Shown here: positions 1-10,650 of the stretch, piece after piece | Position numbering within the stretch: the stretch's first letter is position 1 | Layout of the letters: the number at the start of each line of letters is the position of its first letter | Assembly (NCBI GenBank): GCA_028984105.1 | Contig: CM054821.1 | Span: 21,313,090 to 21,377,089 of the forward strand | Length of the DNA stretch: 64,000 bases | Source of the DNA: Lavandula angustifolia | Taxonomy: Eukaryota; Streptophyta; Magnoliopsida; Lamiales; Lamiaceae | Reading direction: 5' to 3' | Notes under the pieces: generated by a model | Told to the model about the DNA's origin: nothing | Seen by the model: only the letters and a program-made list of their open reading frames with translations | The model's database searches: none | Position numbers and translations under genes: made by a program

Positions 1-68
1 AAAATTTAGACATGAAAAATTCATTAACTATTGCAGTTAGAAAAGGTAACTGAATCGTGAATGCTTAC

Positions 69-172
69 ACAGTTTCCTGAAGGATTCCTTGATAAATATA
101 AGCCGCCCAAATCCCGGCGACACAAAATGCTAGGAGAAATACGCGCCCGAGTCCGGAGCCGTGAGACTCCAT
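69..172 (-). CDS. UTR3: UDP-galactose/UDP-glucose transporter, first coding exon (partial)
   Basis: Starting from the ATG at 172-170, the minus strand reads MESHGSGLGRVFLLAFCVAG and continues IWAAYIYQGILQET. This matches the conserved N-terminus of plant UTR3-type nucleotide-sugar transporters of the ER/Golgi, including the first membrane segment. The longer upstream frame reaching 361 has no family resemblance and is 5' UTR. A donor follows at once: either GTAAGC at 68-63, leaving the exon in phase 2, or GTGTAAG at 70, leaving phase 0. The remaining exons lie beyond the left edge. Family members exchange UDP-Gal/UDP-Glc across the ER membrane and are linked to the unfolded-protein response. 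The gene is recognised from this one exon only, so the exact paralogue is uncertain. Confidence 0.75.
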
Positions 173-360
173 TACAGCAGAATGGTTGCCGGAACAGCTG
201 ATCTCCGCCGCGGATTTTCCGGCGATCGAGGAAGAAATTTCTATTTCCTTTACAGCAGAATGGTTGCTTGGTAATTGGTATGCAATTTTCCCGTGTCTGC
301 TATTTCGTATCGCGAGCGAATTTTCTACATTAGAAACGAAGCGGGGGTTAATAAATTCCA

Positions 361-411
361 CACGTGGCAGCTTACTACTGGATGGAGTGAATTGGAGAAG
401 GATGTGATTGG
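361..411 (-). promoter_or_regulatory. Putative proximal promoter motifs of the UTR3-like gene
   Basis: A G-box core (CACGTG, 361-366) and an inverted CCAAT box (ATTGG at 407-411) lie about 190-240 bp upstream of the transporter ATG, reading on the minus strand. No clear TATA box was seen. Assignment rests on motif and position only. Confidence 0.3.
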
Positions 412-556
412 TTGAGACGACGCGGACTCTGCATTTGATTTGACATAATTTTTACTCCCCATCCCATTATTAGTCTCACTTGTCTTTACGTATATTCTCA
501 TCATCTATTTTTCCAAATAAATGGTTTCAATCTAAATATTCCACCACTTTTATATA

Positions 557-861
557 CTACCTCCGTCCCATTATTTCCGGCACGTTTCATTTCGGCGCGG
601 AAATTAAGAAAGTAGATGATTAATATTGAGATATGGGTAAATGATAAAGTAGGAGAGAGAAGATGAATGAGAGTAGATGATAAAGTAAGAGAGAAGATGA
701 TAAAAAAAAGAGAGAAAAATGATAAAGTAAGAAAAAGTAGGAGAGATAAATGGTAAAGTAGGAGAGAGATGATAGGTAGTATTTCCAAAAAAGGAAACGT
801 GTCAGTAATAGCGGGACGTCCATTTAAGGAAACTGTGTCAGTAATAGCGGGACGGAGGTAG
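557..861. mobile_element. Stowaway MITE 1
   Basis: Terminal inverted repeats CTACCTCCGTCCC and GGGACGGAGGTAG are flanked by TA (555-556 and 862-863). The interior is rich in GA and built of GTAGATGATAAAGTA-like repeats. The TA duplication and this terminus are the Stowaway (Tc1/mariner) signature. Open frames across it are low complexity, not genes. Confidence 0.88.
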
Positions 862-972
862 TATTATACATAAAGTTTATATTTTTAAACTACTATTTTA
901 ATTTTCGTATCTAATTATAATAGGATATAAATAATATGACAGAAAAATTTCATCATAAATCTTAAATAGTTA

Positions 973-1316
973 CTACCTCCGTCCCGCTATTTCCGGCACA
1001 CTTCATTTGAGCGCGAAAATTAAGAAAGTAGATGATTAAGAATGAGATGGGGTAGATGATAAAGTAAGAGAGAGAAGATGAATGAGAGTAGAATTAGAGA
1101 GAGAGAATTAGATAAACAGGTTGGTATTAGAATTAGATTTAGTAAGAGAGAGAAGATGGTAAAATAAGAGAGAGAAGATGATAAAATAATAAAAAACAGG
1201 AGAAATAAGATGGTAAAATATGAGAAAGATGATAAATATTTCCAAATTAGGAAGTGTGCCAGAATTAGCCGGACGTCCATTTAGAAAAAGTGTGCCAGAA
1301 ATAGCGGAACGAATAT
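973..1316. mobile_element. Stowaway MITE 2, right end degraded
   Basis: The left terminus CTACCTCCGTCCC follows TA at 971-972. The interior has the same GA-rich repeats as the element at 557-861, and the right terminus has decayed (GCGGAACGAATATAA). It is an older copy of the same family lying about 110 bp away. Confidence 0.75.
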
Positions 1317-1531
1317 AATGCATATGGAAGTAAAACCTGTATAGTTTGATCTTCAGTTTGAAAATGACATTGAAACAACATAATTTCACTATTTCAGGAG
1401 TAATTTTGTGAATGGAATCATATAGTAGTTATATACTCTATTTGTCCATTCATCTCATCTTACTTTTATTTTTCGTTTGTTTCATTCATTTTACTAATTT
1501 TAAAAATTATAATTTTTCACACAATTAACTA

Positions 1532-1731
1532 CTCCCTCCGTCCCAAAATTCTTGTCCGCTATTCCATTTTGGGTTGTCCCAAAATTCTTGTCCACTTTCC
1601 TTTTTTAGTAAATTATTACACACAACTTTTTTGTGGGACCCACAACTTTATACCAATCTACACACAACTAACAACTCTCCTTAAAAACCGTGCAAAAAGT
1701 AAATTGGACAAGAATTTTGGGACGGAGGGAG
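1532..1731. mobile_element. Stowaway MITE 3 (about 200 bp)
   Basis: Begins CTCCCTCCGTCCCAAAATTC and ends with its near-perfect inverse at 1731. TA direct repeats lie at 1530-1531 and 1732-1733. The inverted repeat extends about 28 bp inward. Confidence 0.9.
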
Positions 1732-1870
1732 TACTTTTTTTTAATGGAACTCACATATTTACTCACAACTAACAAGTTTCCTTAATATATTCCGAAAAAG
1801 AGAGAAGCTCAATAAAACATGTAATTACTGTTGAATTCAATTGATGCATTTACTGGATGGCCAGTGTTCG

Positions 1871-2033
1871 GAAAAATTTCTACCCTAGACCAGGTCTTGT
1901 AGACCTTGTGGTGCCACATCACATTTCGAATTTTATAAATGTTTCTTGTTTTGAAAAACAAGTGAGGTGACATCATTTTACACCACAAGGTCTACAACTT
2001 AAGTTATAGATCCGGTGTAGGGTAGAATTTTTC
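1871..2033. mobile_element. 163-bp MITE with 8-10 bp flanking repeats
   Basis: Inverted ends GAAAAATTTCTACCCTAGAC and the inverse of GTGTAGGGTAGAATTTTTC extend inward about 50 bp to CACCACAAGGTCTAC. AGTGTTCG (1863-1870 and 2034-2041) is repeated exactly at both sides; counting terminal bases the match reaches 10 bp. An 8-10 bp duplication fits hAT or Mutator-type transposition, and the G(A)n end favours Mutator-like. Confidence 0.72.
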
Positions 2034-2042
2034 AGTGTTCGG

Positions 2043-2507
2043 GCTGGTAGGGGTTGTACCCGACCGGTACATGAAATAAATTGGATTACTGAAAATATAG
2101 TCCAGTCCTTAATGGGTTGTTGGGCCAAATTCACTCTGTGTTAAATTACTTTTTTTTTCATTTTTTATGTCCATTTTATTATATTAAACTTACACAAAAG
2201 ATTATTGATATAGTTGAATTAGTCCACTTTCTCTAAAAGAGTTTTTTGATTAAATATATTCAATAATATATGTCATACATTTTAAAACACAAAGACTTGT
2301 GTACCACCTATTATATTCTCTTGTATGTCACACTTTACAAAGATATTGACATTAAGATATGTGGTCCACTATAATTGATTTTGATTTAATTATTTAATTA
2401 AAATGTATTTCACGAGTATAATTGTGAGACCCCAAAGTCTATTTGATTTTAAAGTTTATAAAACTTTTTAGCCCAAATCTCAGTCCTATTTAAAAATAAT
2501 TGTTTTG
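2043..2507. other. AT-rich intergenic stretch
   Basis: No coding exon, RNA gene or repeat family was recognised here. It is AT-rich sequence between two MITEs. Confidence 0.5.
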
Positions 2508-2509
2508 TA

Positions 2510-2956
2510 CTCCATCTGTCCCGTTATTATTATTCCCTTTAATTTCGGTACGAAGATTAAGAAACTTTGTTTAATTGTGTATTTTATGAATTTTAATTGT
2601 ATTAAGAAATGAAAACAATTTTCGAGGAGTGGTTGATGGGAAGAAATGATAATTCTTACAAATTCTTCCAAGAAATAGTTGAAGCAATCCATTTTTTCTG
2701 ATTTTTTTTTCATTTTTTAATTGAAGAAATAATTTAAAATTTTAAAAAAAATTAAAATTATAAATTTATGAACTCTGAGTGGAACAAAATTGTGTAAGAT
2801 AGTTTTTTGGAGAGAGAGAAAGTAGAATAATTTGGGGTAAGTAGTGTGGGACCACTTTATTTTATGTTTTAGATAAACTTTTTTATAATTTAAAAAAAAA
2901 ATAGTAATAGCGGGATAATTCGATTATGAAAGTAGGATATTAATAGTGGGAGGGAG
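2510..2956. mobile_element. Stowaway MITE 4, diverged (about 450-bp family)
   Basis: Starts CTCCATCTGTCCC after TA at 2508-2509 and ends in a decayed GTGGGAGGGAGA near 2956. Its interior, including TTTCGAGGAGTGGTTG, is shared with the element at 3447-3905, so the two are copies of one longer subfamily. Confidence 0.7.
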
Positions 2957-3446
2957 AAAATTAAAATTGAGAGTAAAGATTGATTTGAATTAAATAGCAA
3001 TATATATCAAATTTTCGAGCATCGTCTAACAATCATATGTTATGTAAGCTGTGAGGTAAATGAGGTCACATGAAGAATCCACGTGGAACTAAAAGAGACT
3101 TGGATTTAAGTCTTCCGACGACTCTAATTTCCCCATCTGGCTGGTGGAATCCGCTGTATTTAGTTGTGGGAACGATTTACTTTATTAATTTATTGTAAAC
3201 AAATGCGTAAATAATGCATGTATTATAATATAGTTATTAATCTATAAAATACGTGTTATATTTTTAATATAAATCAACCTAATGATTGAATACTTAATCA
3301 ACTACTTAAATAAAAATTAAAATACTAACTAAATTATATATTGTCTTATATAAAATACGTACTAATTAATACTTCCTCTATTCTACATTTTTCATCTCCA
3401 AACTATCCGACATAAAATTTAAGGAAAGTTAGTGATTGTGAATATA

Positions 3447-3905
3447 CTCCCCCCGTCCCGCTAAAAACGTCTCAGTTGATTTCGGCACGGAGATTAAGAA
3501 ATTTTAATTTAGTGTGTATTTTATGAGTTTTAATTGTATAAAGAAAATGACACAGTTTTCGAGGAGTGGTTGGTGGAAAGAAATAAGAATTATTCAAATT
3601 TTTGCAAGACTAGTGAAAGACAATCGATTTTTATTTTTTATATTTTTTTTATAATGTATTTGAAGAAATAATCTAAAGTTTTCAAAAAGATAAAAATCAT
3701 AATTTTCTGAGTTCGGAGCAGAAATAATCGAGTGAGAGATAGATTTTTGAAGAGAGAGTATAAGAATGTGGGGGTTGAGTAGTGAGTAAGGGGGACCCAC
3801 TTCATTTTATGTTTAAAAGTAATTTTTACTATTTTAAAAAAGAGGACATAAATAGCGGGACAGCCCAATTAGACAAGTAGAACAGAAATAGCGGGACAGA
3901 GGGAG
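3447..3905. mobile_element. Stowaway MITE 5 (about 460 bp)
   Basis: TIRs CTCCCCCCGTCCCGCT and AGCGGGACAGAGGGAG are bounded by TA at 3445-3446 and 3906-3907. It is a sister copy of the 2510-2956 element. Minus-strand open frames within it are not genes. Confidence 0.85.
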
Positions 3906-4296
3906 TATATAATAGCAACCTTAAAAGAATGTATAATAACTTATTATTAAAAAAAAAAAAGACAACAATTGTAGTACGGGATAATTGTGGCAGAGACGGA
4001 GTACTCAATTGGAAACAAAAGGAATCTCTTCATTTTCTTACTTTCTTTTCTCTGGCCCCACACTGACCCCGCCATCTTGTCTATGACGCTGTCTTTCTTG
4101 AGAGTAAAAACCTACACTCATAACATGAGCCGTGATACCGTAAGCAGATTTATGTTCATGTGTGTGCTCACGCACCAAATTATGTACCAAATTCGAGTAT
4201 TATGATTTTTTAGGTTTTTCAATTTAGTATTTCCTAATTAGCTTTTTATATATATATTATAAGTTCATGGACTCTAAATTGCAAATTCGCCCCATG

Positions 4297-5137
4297 AGAG
4301 CATCTTCAGCCAAAATGCTTATTTTTAATACCAATTTACAATTTCTGTCACATTAAATAGTAATCTCACTCCAACCCATAATTTTAAATTCACCTTAAAG
4401 GATATTTTCAATATTACAAATTAGACTCACAACCATATATTCTATTTCTACTTTTTCTACTTTTACAACAATATCTTTATACTCCCTCCGTCCCGTTATT
4501 TGTGGCTCAATTGGTTTCGGCACGGGAATTAAGAGAGTAGATGATAAAGTATGAGAGAGAGAGTAGATGATAAAGTATGAGAGAGAAGATGAGTAAGATA
4601 ATGAGAGAGTATGATAGAAAGATGATAAAGTAGGAGAGAGAATGTAATAAAGTAGGAGAGAGAAGATGATAAAGTAGGAGTAATTTTTTACTAAATTAGG
4701 AAAGTGGGCACAAATAATGGGACACCCCTTTCGGGAAAGTGAGCCACAAATAGCGGGACGGAGGGAGTATATCTCAATATTACACATTAGATTCACAACA
4801 ATTTTAATCAACAATTATATATGAAATACTTTTTATTATATAAATAAAAAATAAATAAATTATTTGTGCATTTCCTAGTATTTTTCTATTATTGTTAATG
4901 TTTTTAATATATTATTGTATTTCATATTTCATTATTTTCTATAATTATTGGTATAATTGTATTATACAAAAACCATTATTAAACTTGAAAAATTGAAATG
5001 GTGTGGTGAATAGTAGTCACCATTTATGGAGTACTAAGAGAGAGAAAAATGGTAAATTATTATTTTAGCGTTGAAAATAAAGTTGGATTGATGATGATTT
5101 TTCTACTCTAAACACCATTATGGTGTGGGTTGGAGAT
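4297..5137. mobile_element. Possible degraded GAGCATC-type MITE hosting a Stowaway
   Basis: GAGCATCTTCAGCC near 4297 and GGGTTGGAGATATTT near 5125 are weakly inverted to each other and resemble the common plant MITE ends that read GAGCATCTCCAACCC. A Stowaway (4482-4767) sits inside. Both ends are diverged and no target duplication is evident. Confidence 0.35.
4482..4767. mobile_element. Stowaway MITE 6 (young family)
   Basis: Ends CTCCCTCCGTCCCGTTATTT and AAATAGCGGGACGGAGGGAG, with TA at 4480-4481 and 4768-4769. It is nearly identical over its length to the element at 53690-53985, so this subfamily moved recently. Confidence 0.92.
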
Positions 5138-5443
5138 ATTTTGAGTGCAATTTCCGAATCCGACTTTAGCATAATATACTAGAGAACATTATTTTATTTA
5201 TAAAAATAGGGGGAAATATAATAGAGAGTGGATCTTATGTAGTAACTAGATTTTGTATAGAAATTAGAAGTTAATCTACTACTGGATGTTCATGTTGAAT
5301 ATCAATTGAAATATTCATTTTGCATAATTCTTATATAATTTATATAGAAAAAATGTAAAGGTTATGTATTTAAAAAAAAAGGATTATTGTGTAGTTCCTA
5401 TTTCTATTTCACATGCAAAAATGAGTTCCTAATATATATATAT
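5138..5443. other. AT-rich spacer
   Basis: No gene-like or structured feature was recognised. Confidence 0.4.
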
Positions 5444-5707
5444 GGTGTGGATCAATCATGAAAACTTGCATTTAAACGTGAGAACTGCGAACCATACATA
5501 ATCCTTATATTTTTATGCATGATTCTTATAAATTTTATGCAAAAAACAACTTTTATTTTATATTTTTTATTTTCTGCATAAAACATAAAAGAATTATGCA
5601 AAATGTAAAATTACAGGTTTTAGCATAAAAAGCATAAGAATTATGCATAAAATATATAATAATTATGCAAGATTTGCAGTTCTCACGTTAAATGCAAGTT
5701 CTAACAT

Positions 5708-5720
<13 letters not shown>
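5444..5720. mobile_element. Palindromic ATGCATAA-rich MITE
   Basis: The left arm AACTTGCATTTAAACGTGAG followed by AACTGC is inverted at the right (GCAGTTCTCACGTTAAATGC and onward). The interior is packed with TTATGCATAA-type motifs. A relative with the same AACGTGAGAACTGCGAACC core occurs at 33010-33170. It lies against a (TA)n tract into which Copia element A inserted. Confidence 0.6.

Positions 5721-5758
<38 letters not shown>
5721..5758. repeat. (TA)n microsatellite, insertion target of Copia A
   Basis: This is an uninterrupted TA run. The last five bases (ATATA, 5754-5758) are duplicated at 19152-19156 on the far side of the retrotransposon. Confidence 0.85.
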
Positions 5759-5763
<5 letters not shown>

Positions 5764-7291
5764 GGTTATGAGTCAGTAGATGGTACTCAGCTGTCTAGTG
5801 GTTAAAAGAATATTGGGGGAAATCATAGTAGTACTATGGAATTGAAGATCCCAAAACATAGCTGATATCAGTAGTGTAGTGTGTCGATAGGATTAGACGA
5901 TGTATAGGTTAGACTTATTTTGTTTTGATTATCTTTTTGTCTAAATCCTGTACGGGGTAAACTGTTGGATTGATCTTCTGACGAAGTTACTCTCAAGAAC
6001 CCCACGTCATCAATGTAAGAGCTTGCGTTCTTCACCAAAGAATGATCTTCACCTCGCAGGAGATGTACCCCATCACCGATAAGATATCAACATAAGAACA
6101 TAATGCAAAGCTCGCACCTTCGCAGCCATCACCGACCCACTGTGAGCCTTATCGCTTGTCGGCCCGACTCACCAAGAAGACAGAGATCGTCTTGAGTCTA
6201 TCAGATCCGACGTAAAGCGACCCATCGTAAACATCTTTTCGAAGTTCAGCAGAAGATCATACGAGGATGTGGAAAAGTCAACTCTATCTCTGACACATTC
6301 TCACCTACCACAAACCTCGACCAATGAGACGCCGACAACGCTTTGACCTACTCTGAACAACTAAAGCCTGCTCTCATGTACAGTATTAACTACTCTGCTG
6401 CAACAATTCGAATTTATGGCCGTTTTCTTTGGAAGCTTGTGACACGTGGCATCGTCTTCTCCAACGGACATATGCCTGCTCACAACTATAAATAAAGAAG
6501 AAATCCGAGCTCCACGCACGGGATTCATAAGGGAAAAAGCTCAAGCTCAAGAACACTCTATCGAACTCAACAGATTATACAGAGAAAAACTTGCTTTCAT
6601 AGAATATTTGTAGTTCTTCTCTCTAGAGTATTTAGATCATTTTCTTCTCTAGACTAAGCTCATTGCCAAATTTATAGCTTAGATTTCGAAGGAGTTCACT
6701 TTTAGTGAATTGTTCTTATTGTAAGAACTCCTTCTTAGTTGGAGATTATCCCCTCCCTTTCGAACTTAGGTTTGAATTGTAAAGTCGCTAAGGACTATAA
6801 ATTAGAAGGATCTGTCCAGTGCACAGATACCTTGCTGAGACTTGCTCAGAATAATCAACAAGTTCTCCTGCCAAGTCAGGACCGTGGACGTAGGATCTTG
6901 CGTATCCGAACCACGTTAAACTGCTTGTGTTATTTACTGTTTTATTGCATATCATACAAACCGCTCAAAATCATATGTTTGCATAAAACGTATTTTAAAA
7001 GCGCACGGCCAAAAGAATTTATCTTGCGAAAACACGTTTTCAACTGAGACGAATCTCCGGGCCCTATACACTTATCCGCAAAACGTCTCCGACTGAGTTT
7101 CAACGACTGACTAAAGTCAGTAGGAGAGCTCAGTAGCTGACACACTCTGCCCCCGTGATCGAAGGTTACTATTTGACACTGTTCATCAGTTGCACCAAAC
7201 AGCTCAGTTGTCCTTCGGTTTGAGAAAAAGAAACTGTGATCAGGTGTATTCACCCCCCCCTCTACACCTGACTATCGTCTCTGGACCAACA
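5759..7291 (+). repeat. 5' LTR of Copia A
   Basis: Begins TGTTGGGTTATGAG and ends TCTCTGGACCAACA. It carries the LTR promoter (TATA near 6487, G-box at 6442) and, near its 3' end, a C-rich run before CTCTACACCTGAC. It closely matches the 3' LTR except where the 3' copy carries CHG-type replacements. Confidence 0.93.
6442..6495 (+). promoter_or_regulatory. LTR core promoter: ABRE-like G-box and TATA box
   Basis: ACACGTGGC (6442-6450) lies about 37 bp upstream of CTATAAATAA (near 6486). The same pair recurs in all five LTRs of this family in the window: near 18297/18340, 35120/35167, and on the minus strand near 37066/37109 and 49605/49645. The motif is an ABA/stress-type ACGT element. Function is inferred from conservation and spacing. 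Confidence 0.6.
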
Positions 7292-7293
7292 AT

Positions 7294-7305
7294 TGGTATC
7301 AGAGC
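7294..7305 (+). promoter_or_regulatory. Primer binding site (tRNA-iMet) of Copia A
   Basis: TGGTATCAGAGC starts three bases after the 5' LTR ends. It is the standard complement of the 3' end of plant initiator tRNA-Met used by Copia elements. Confidence 0.92.
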
Positions 7306-7427
7306 CTCGATGTTTCTTCTGATCGCCGGTTCTGTACTACTGGTCCTCTCGAACAGATCCTTGAAAACGTTTTCACTGCACAAGCATCTCTTCATTCATC
7401 CTTATACTCGTTCACATAATATCTGAC

Positions 7428-8447
7428 ATGTCAGGTATTCGGATGGTGCCGATGTTCTCGATAGAGAACTTCACGGTATGGCGCGTGAGAATGGAGGCAC
7501 ACCTCACATCGCTGCACGACAGCATGACGGACGTCCTTGAGACAGGACCCATCATTCCCATGATTGACAGCGTACAATATGCTGAACTGGGAGGTGGAGG
7601 AGCACAGACTGGTGCTAAGATCCCTAAAGAAAAATCAGCCTTCACGCCTGAAGAGAAAAAGCTGCACAACCTCAACCGAGTTGCGCGAAATGCTATACTG
7701 ACTACGCTCAGTGACTCTCATCTCGGGAGGGTGCAAGACTGCAAAACGGCTAAAGAGCTTTGGGATGCCCTGGCTGTACTGAGCCAAGGAACCCCGCAGA
7801 TCAAAGAGAACAAGCTCGAATTAGAGCTTAAGAAGTTCGAAGCCTTTGCATTGGAGCCCAGTGAGACCATTGACGAGCTTAGTGTCAGATTTACAAATCA
7901 AGTCAACGTCATCAACGGGCTGGGGAAGATGTTCACCAACAAGGAGATGAACACCAAGATCCTGAGAGCGCTACCTCGACAGAAGTGGCTTCCTTTTGCT
8001 ACTTATTTACGTCGCTCTGATCTTAATGCTCTAACTCCTGGTGTTATATTTTCAGAACTAAAAACGGAGGAATTTGAGCATAGTCTACCCCAAAGGTGTT
8101 CCAAGTGCTCCCACCGACACACGGATCGACCATGCCTTCAAGGCAACAACAAGCAAAGATCGGACCCAAACCAGCTTTCCTCAAGCAAAGGTGGCCACAA
8201 TCGAAGCAAAGTCTTCCGAGACTTCGTGCACCGACCAACTAGCTTTGATGGCTCTCAAATATCGAGAGAAAAAGAGAGAGTCGAAAGCCGAGGAAATACC
8301 ACCGAGATTCTCCCTCAGGTAAGAAAGAATATCCAAAAAGGGAAGAATCTAAACCTTCTACCGAATGCGGGAATGCGAGCCTCGCCGCTAGTCTATCCAA
8401 AGACTCAACCGGAAAAAGCGACAGAACATCCACCGCTACAACCGTAA
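7428..8447 (+). pseudogene. gag: Copia A gag (UBN2-type), 3' part out of frame
   Basis: From the ATG at 7428 the frame starts MSGIRMVPMFSIENFTVWRV, the usual Copia gag beginning, followed by the conserved LWDALAVL and LELELKKFEAF segments of the UBN2 gag fold. Homology to copy B is continuous to about residue 222 (8093), ending near FEHSLPQRCS. Beyond that the frame reads nonsense to 8447 because one-base gaps at former CAG/CTG sites shift it. The CCHC zinc knuckle seen in copy B is not readable here. Gag would package element RNA in cytoplasmic particles. Confidence 0.85.
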
Positions 8448-8680
8448 GAAGGAGGGACACTACCGAAATGACCGTCCCCGAACTCTCACCGCTCAACGAG
8501 CGTAACGGCAAAGCCGTACAAGAAAAATTTGCCCAAAGGAGGCAGACCTACATAGCCGGAGAGATATCCGACAACTCACTTGAGGAGGATACATTCATGT
8601 ATTCCTCTGAGGACGAAGCTGCATTTGTAGCAGTTGAGGTCGGATAAACGGTTCCTGGAGGAACAGCTGAATACTGTCTG

Positions 8681-9247
8681 ATGGCCGGAGAAGAGGCTGA
8701 GGTAAATTCCAAACTTAATATAACCTCTTCTTCACACAGCACACACGACACGTGCTCGGTCACAGATGATGCTCTGGATGTGGTACAAGCATACGCCGAT
8801 CTGCTAGAGGAACAGATTCAGCTGAGCAGAGAGTTCAGCAAAACGATTCAGGAACTTGAACAGGTAAAGGCTGAGAATCAGAGACTTTCTTCTGATTGTC
8901 AGGTCTCTACTGAGTCAGAGAATCTAGTTGCGAGACTCAAGGAAGAGATTGAATCTCTTATGACTAAGTCTCAGCTTCAAGAGACTCAGATCTCAGTTCT
9001 GACTAAGGACAATTCTGAGAAAGAGACTGAAACCCAACTCAGTCAGAAGCTCACAGACGTGCAAAAAGATTATGACTCACTCAGGAGGAGTGACGAGGTC
9101 TGGCAAGGACTGATGACTGAACAGTACCTAGGAGCTAAGGAGAAGCTGGAAAGTATGCTTAGAGCGCAACGGCCAACAAATCCCGAAAGAAGGTCTTGGC
9201 TATACTCACGAAGCTTCTACCTCAAAAAGCTCAGAAGCGCTGGTTGA
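8681..9247 (+). pseudogene. Copia A gag C-terminal coiled-coil region
   Basis: The frame MAGEEAEVNSKLNITSSS and onward contains a long heptad-rich stretch (LLEEQIQLSREFSKTIQELE and following) over roughly residues 45-160, a clear coiled coil. Copy B carries the same segment after its zinc knuckle, so it belongs to the same gag-pol polyprotein and is separate here only because of frameshifts. From about 9170 the reading (RPTNPERRSWLYSRS) is shifted. Coiled coils in Sirevirus gag are reported to bind host LC8, but I see no direct evidence for that here. Confidence 0.75.
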
Positions 9248-9435
9248 TAGGTTCGTCAGAGGAAAGGTGCAAACTGCTGACACCACACCTTAGGCGAAGA
9301 ATAAGCAGAAAATCATTACACCTCAGCCGAGCAGCAAAAAGCAACTGACCAAAGGTTCCAGCCCCAGGACACTGCGATCAAACTCAGGGGGAACCTAGGA
9401 GGTCAGGTGGGCAGAACAGTACAAGGAGCCACTGT

Positions 9436-10650
9436 ATGAGCACCCGGCTCAGTATGGCTCGTACTACTATGAGCCCAAGGTCAGGAGGAGCGCAAAGATT
9501 CAGAAGAAGAAAGCTCCTGAACCCAAAATCATCAGAAAGTCAGTATCTCCAGGTCCTGTGGAGAAGAAAACTGACAAGGTTCGAAGAAGAAGTCTCGACT
9601 TCTAAGGTTCCTAAGCGATTTGGGTTCGAAATCACCCACTCACATGTAAGGACCCAACTGAACCAAAGGGTACCTAAAAATGCTTCTGTTTTGCAGGTGC
9701 ATAAGGGCCATTGGATAGTGGACGGCGGCCGCTCGAGACATATGACATACCGTAAGAGCCTCGCGACCAACTACATACAAGAAGAAGGTCCCGGACTGAG
9801 TTCGGTGACAACTCAAAAGGCTACACAAGGGGATATGGAACGCCGAACATTGGGATCGCCTTGGTTCCAAAGAGTAACATATGTTGAAGGACTTCAACAT
9901 AATCTCCTTTCTGTCAGTCAATTATGTGACAATCTTAACAGAGTAATCTTTGACGATGGTTTCTGTGATATTGTTGATAAATCTACAGGGAAAACAATGT
10001 TATCAGGTTCGCGGAGGAAGAATATATACGTTGCAAACTGGAATACCGCAGAACCTGAGGCTTGCTTGCTCGCACAGACGAAATCTAGTGACAACTCAGG
10101 ATGGCTATGGCACAAGAGACTCAGCCACCTGAACTTCAAGACTATGAACAAGCTCGCCAAGAACTCTAAAGTCAGAGGACTGCCCAACGAATCGTTCATA
10201 AAAGACATAAATTGTAAAGCATGCTTGAAGGGAAAGCAGACAAAGAAAAGCAATCCACCTATTCCTTCACCTTCCACTGATGGAATCCTTCAACTGCTGC
10301 ACATGGACTTATTCGGGCCAGTCTCCCCAGTGACTATAAGAGGCAAGAAGTATGCCCTCGTCGTTATTGACGACTACTCGAGATATACTTGGGTCATCTT
10401 CATCGCCAACAAATCTGATGTTCAAACTGAGCTACCCAATCTGCTGAAGAAACTCAGTGTGGAAAAGGACATCAAGATTCAAAGAATTCGCTCAGACAGA
10501 GGAACAGAATTTCTCAACTCAGTAGTTAAGGAGTACTGCGATAAAGAGGGAATTCACCACGAGACATCACTTGCTCGCACCCCTCGGCAGAACGGACTTG
10601 CCGAACGCAAAAACGTAACACTCAAAGAAGCAAAGCAAGAACGCTCCTAG
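9436..10650 (+). pseudogene. pol: Copia A protease and integrase region
   Basis: The protease segment near 9710-9750 reads HWIVDGGRSRHMTYRK. Copy B has DSG at the catalytic aspartate, so the Ser of the D-S-G triad is Gly here, at a former CAG site. Integrase follows: the HHCC zinc-binding part (WHKRLSHLNFKTMNKLA, then CKACLKGKQ near 10084-10245), then the DDE core with LHMDLFGP (first D, about 10303), IRSDRGTEF (second D, about 10498) and QNGLAERKN (E, about 10600). The frame ends at 10650 inside the next conserved block because of indels. Apart from the protease triad, the catalytic residues look intact. Confidence 0.85.

Noticed and set aside
501..1389. Leu/Ser/Phe-rich minus-strand frames
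   Set aside because: They run through the GA-rich interiors of two Stowaway MITEs; the composition is a by-product of the repeats.
3373..3440. CTTCCTCTATTCTAC as another Stowaway end
   Set aside because: No matching inverse terminus or TA pair could be located.
4395..4814. 139-codon minus-strand frame
   Set aside because: It spans a Stowaway element including both TIRs, so it is not a gene.
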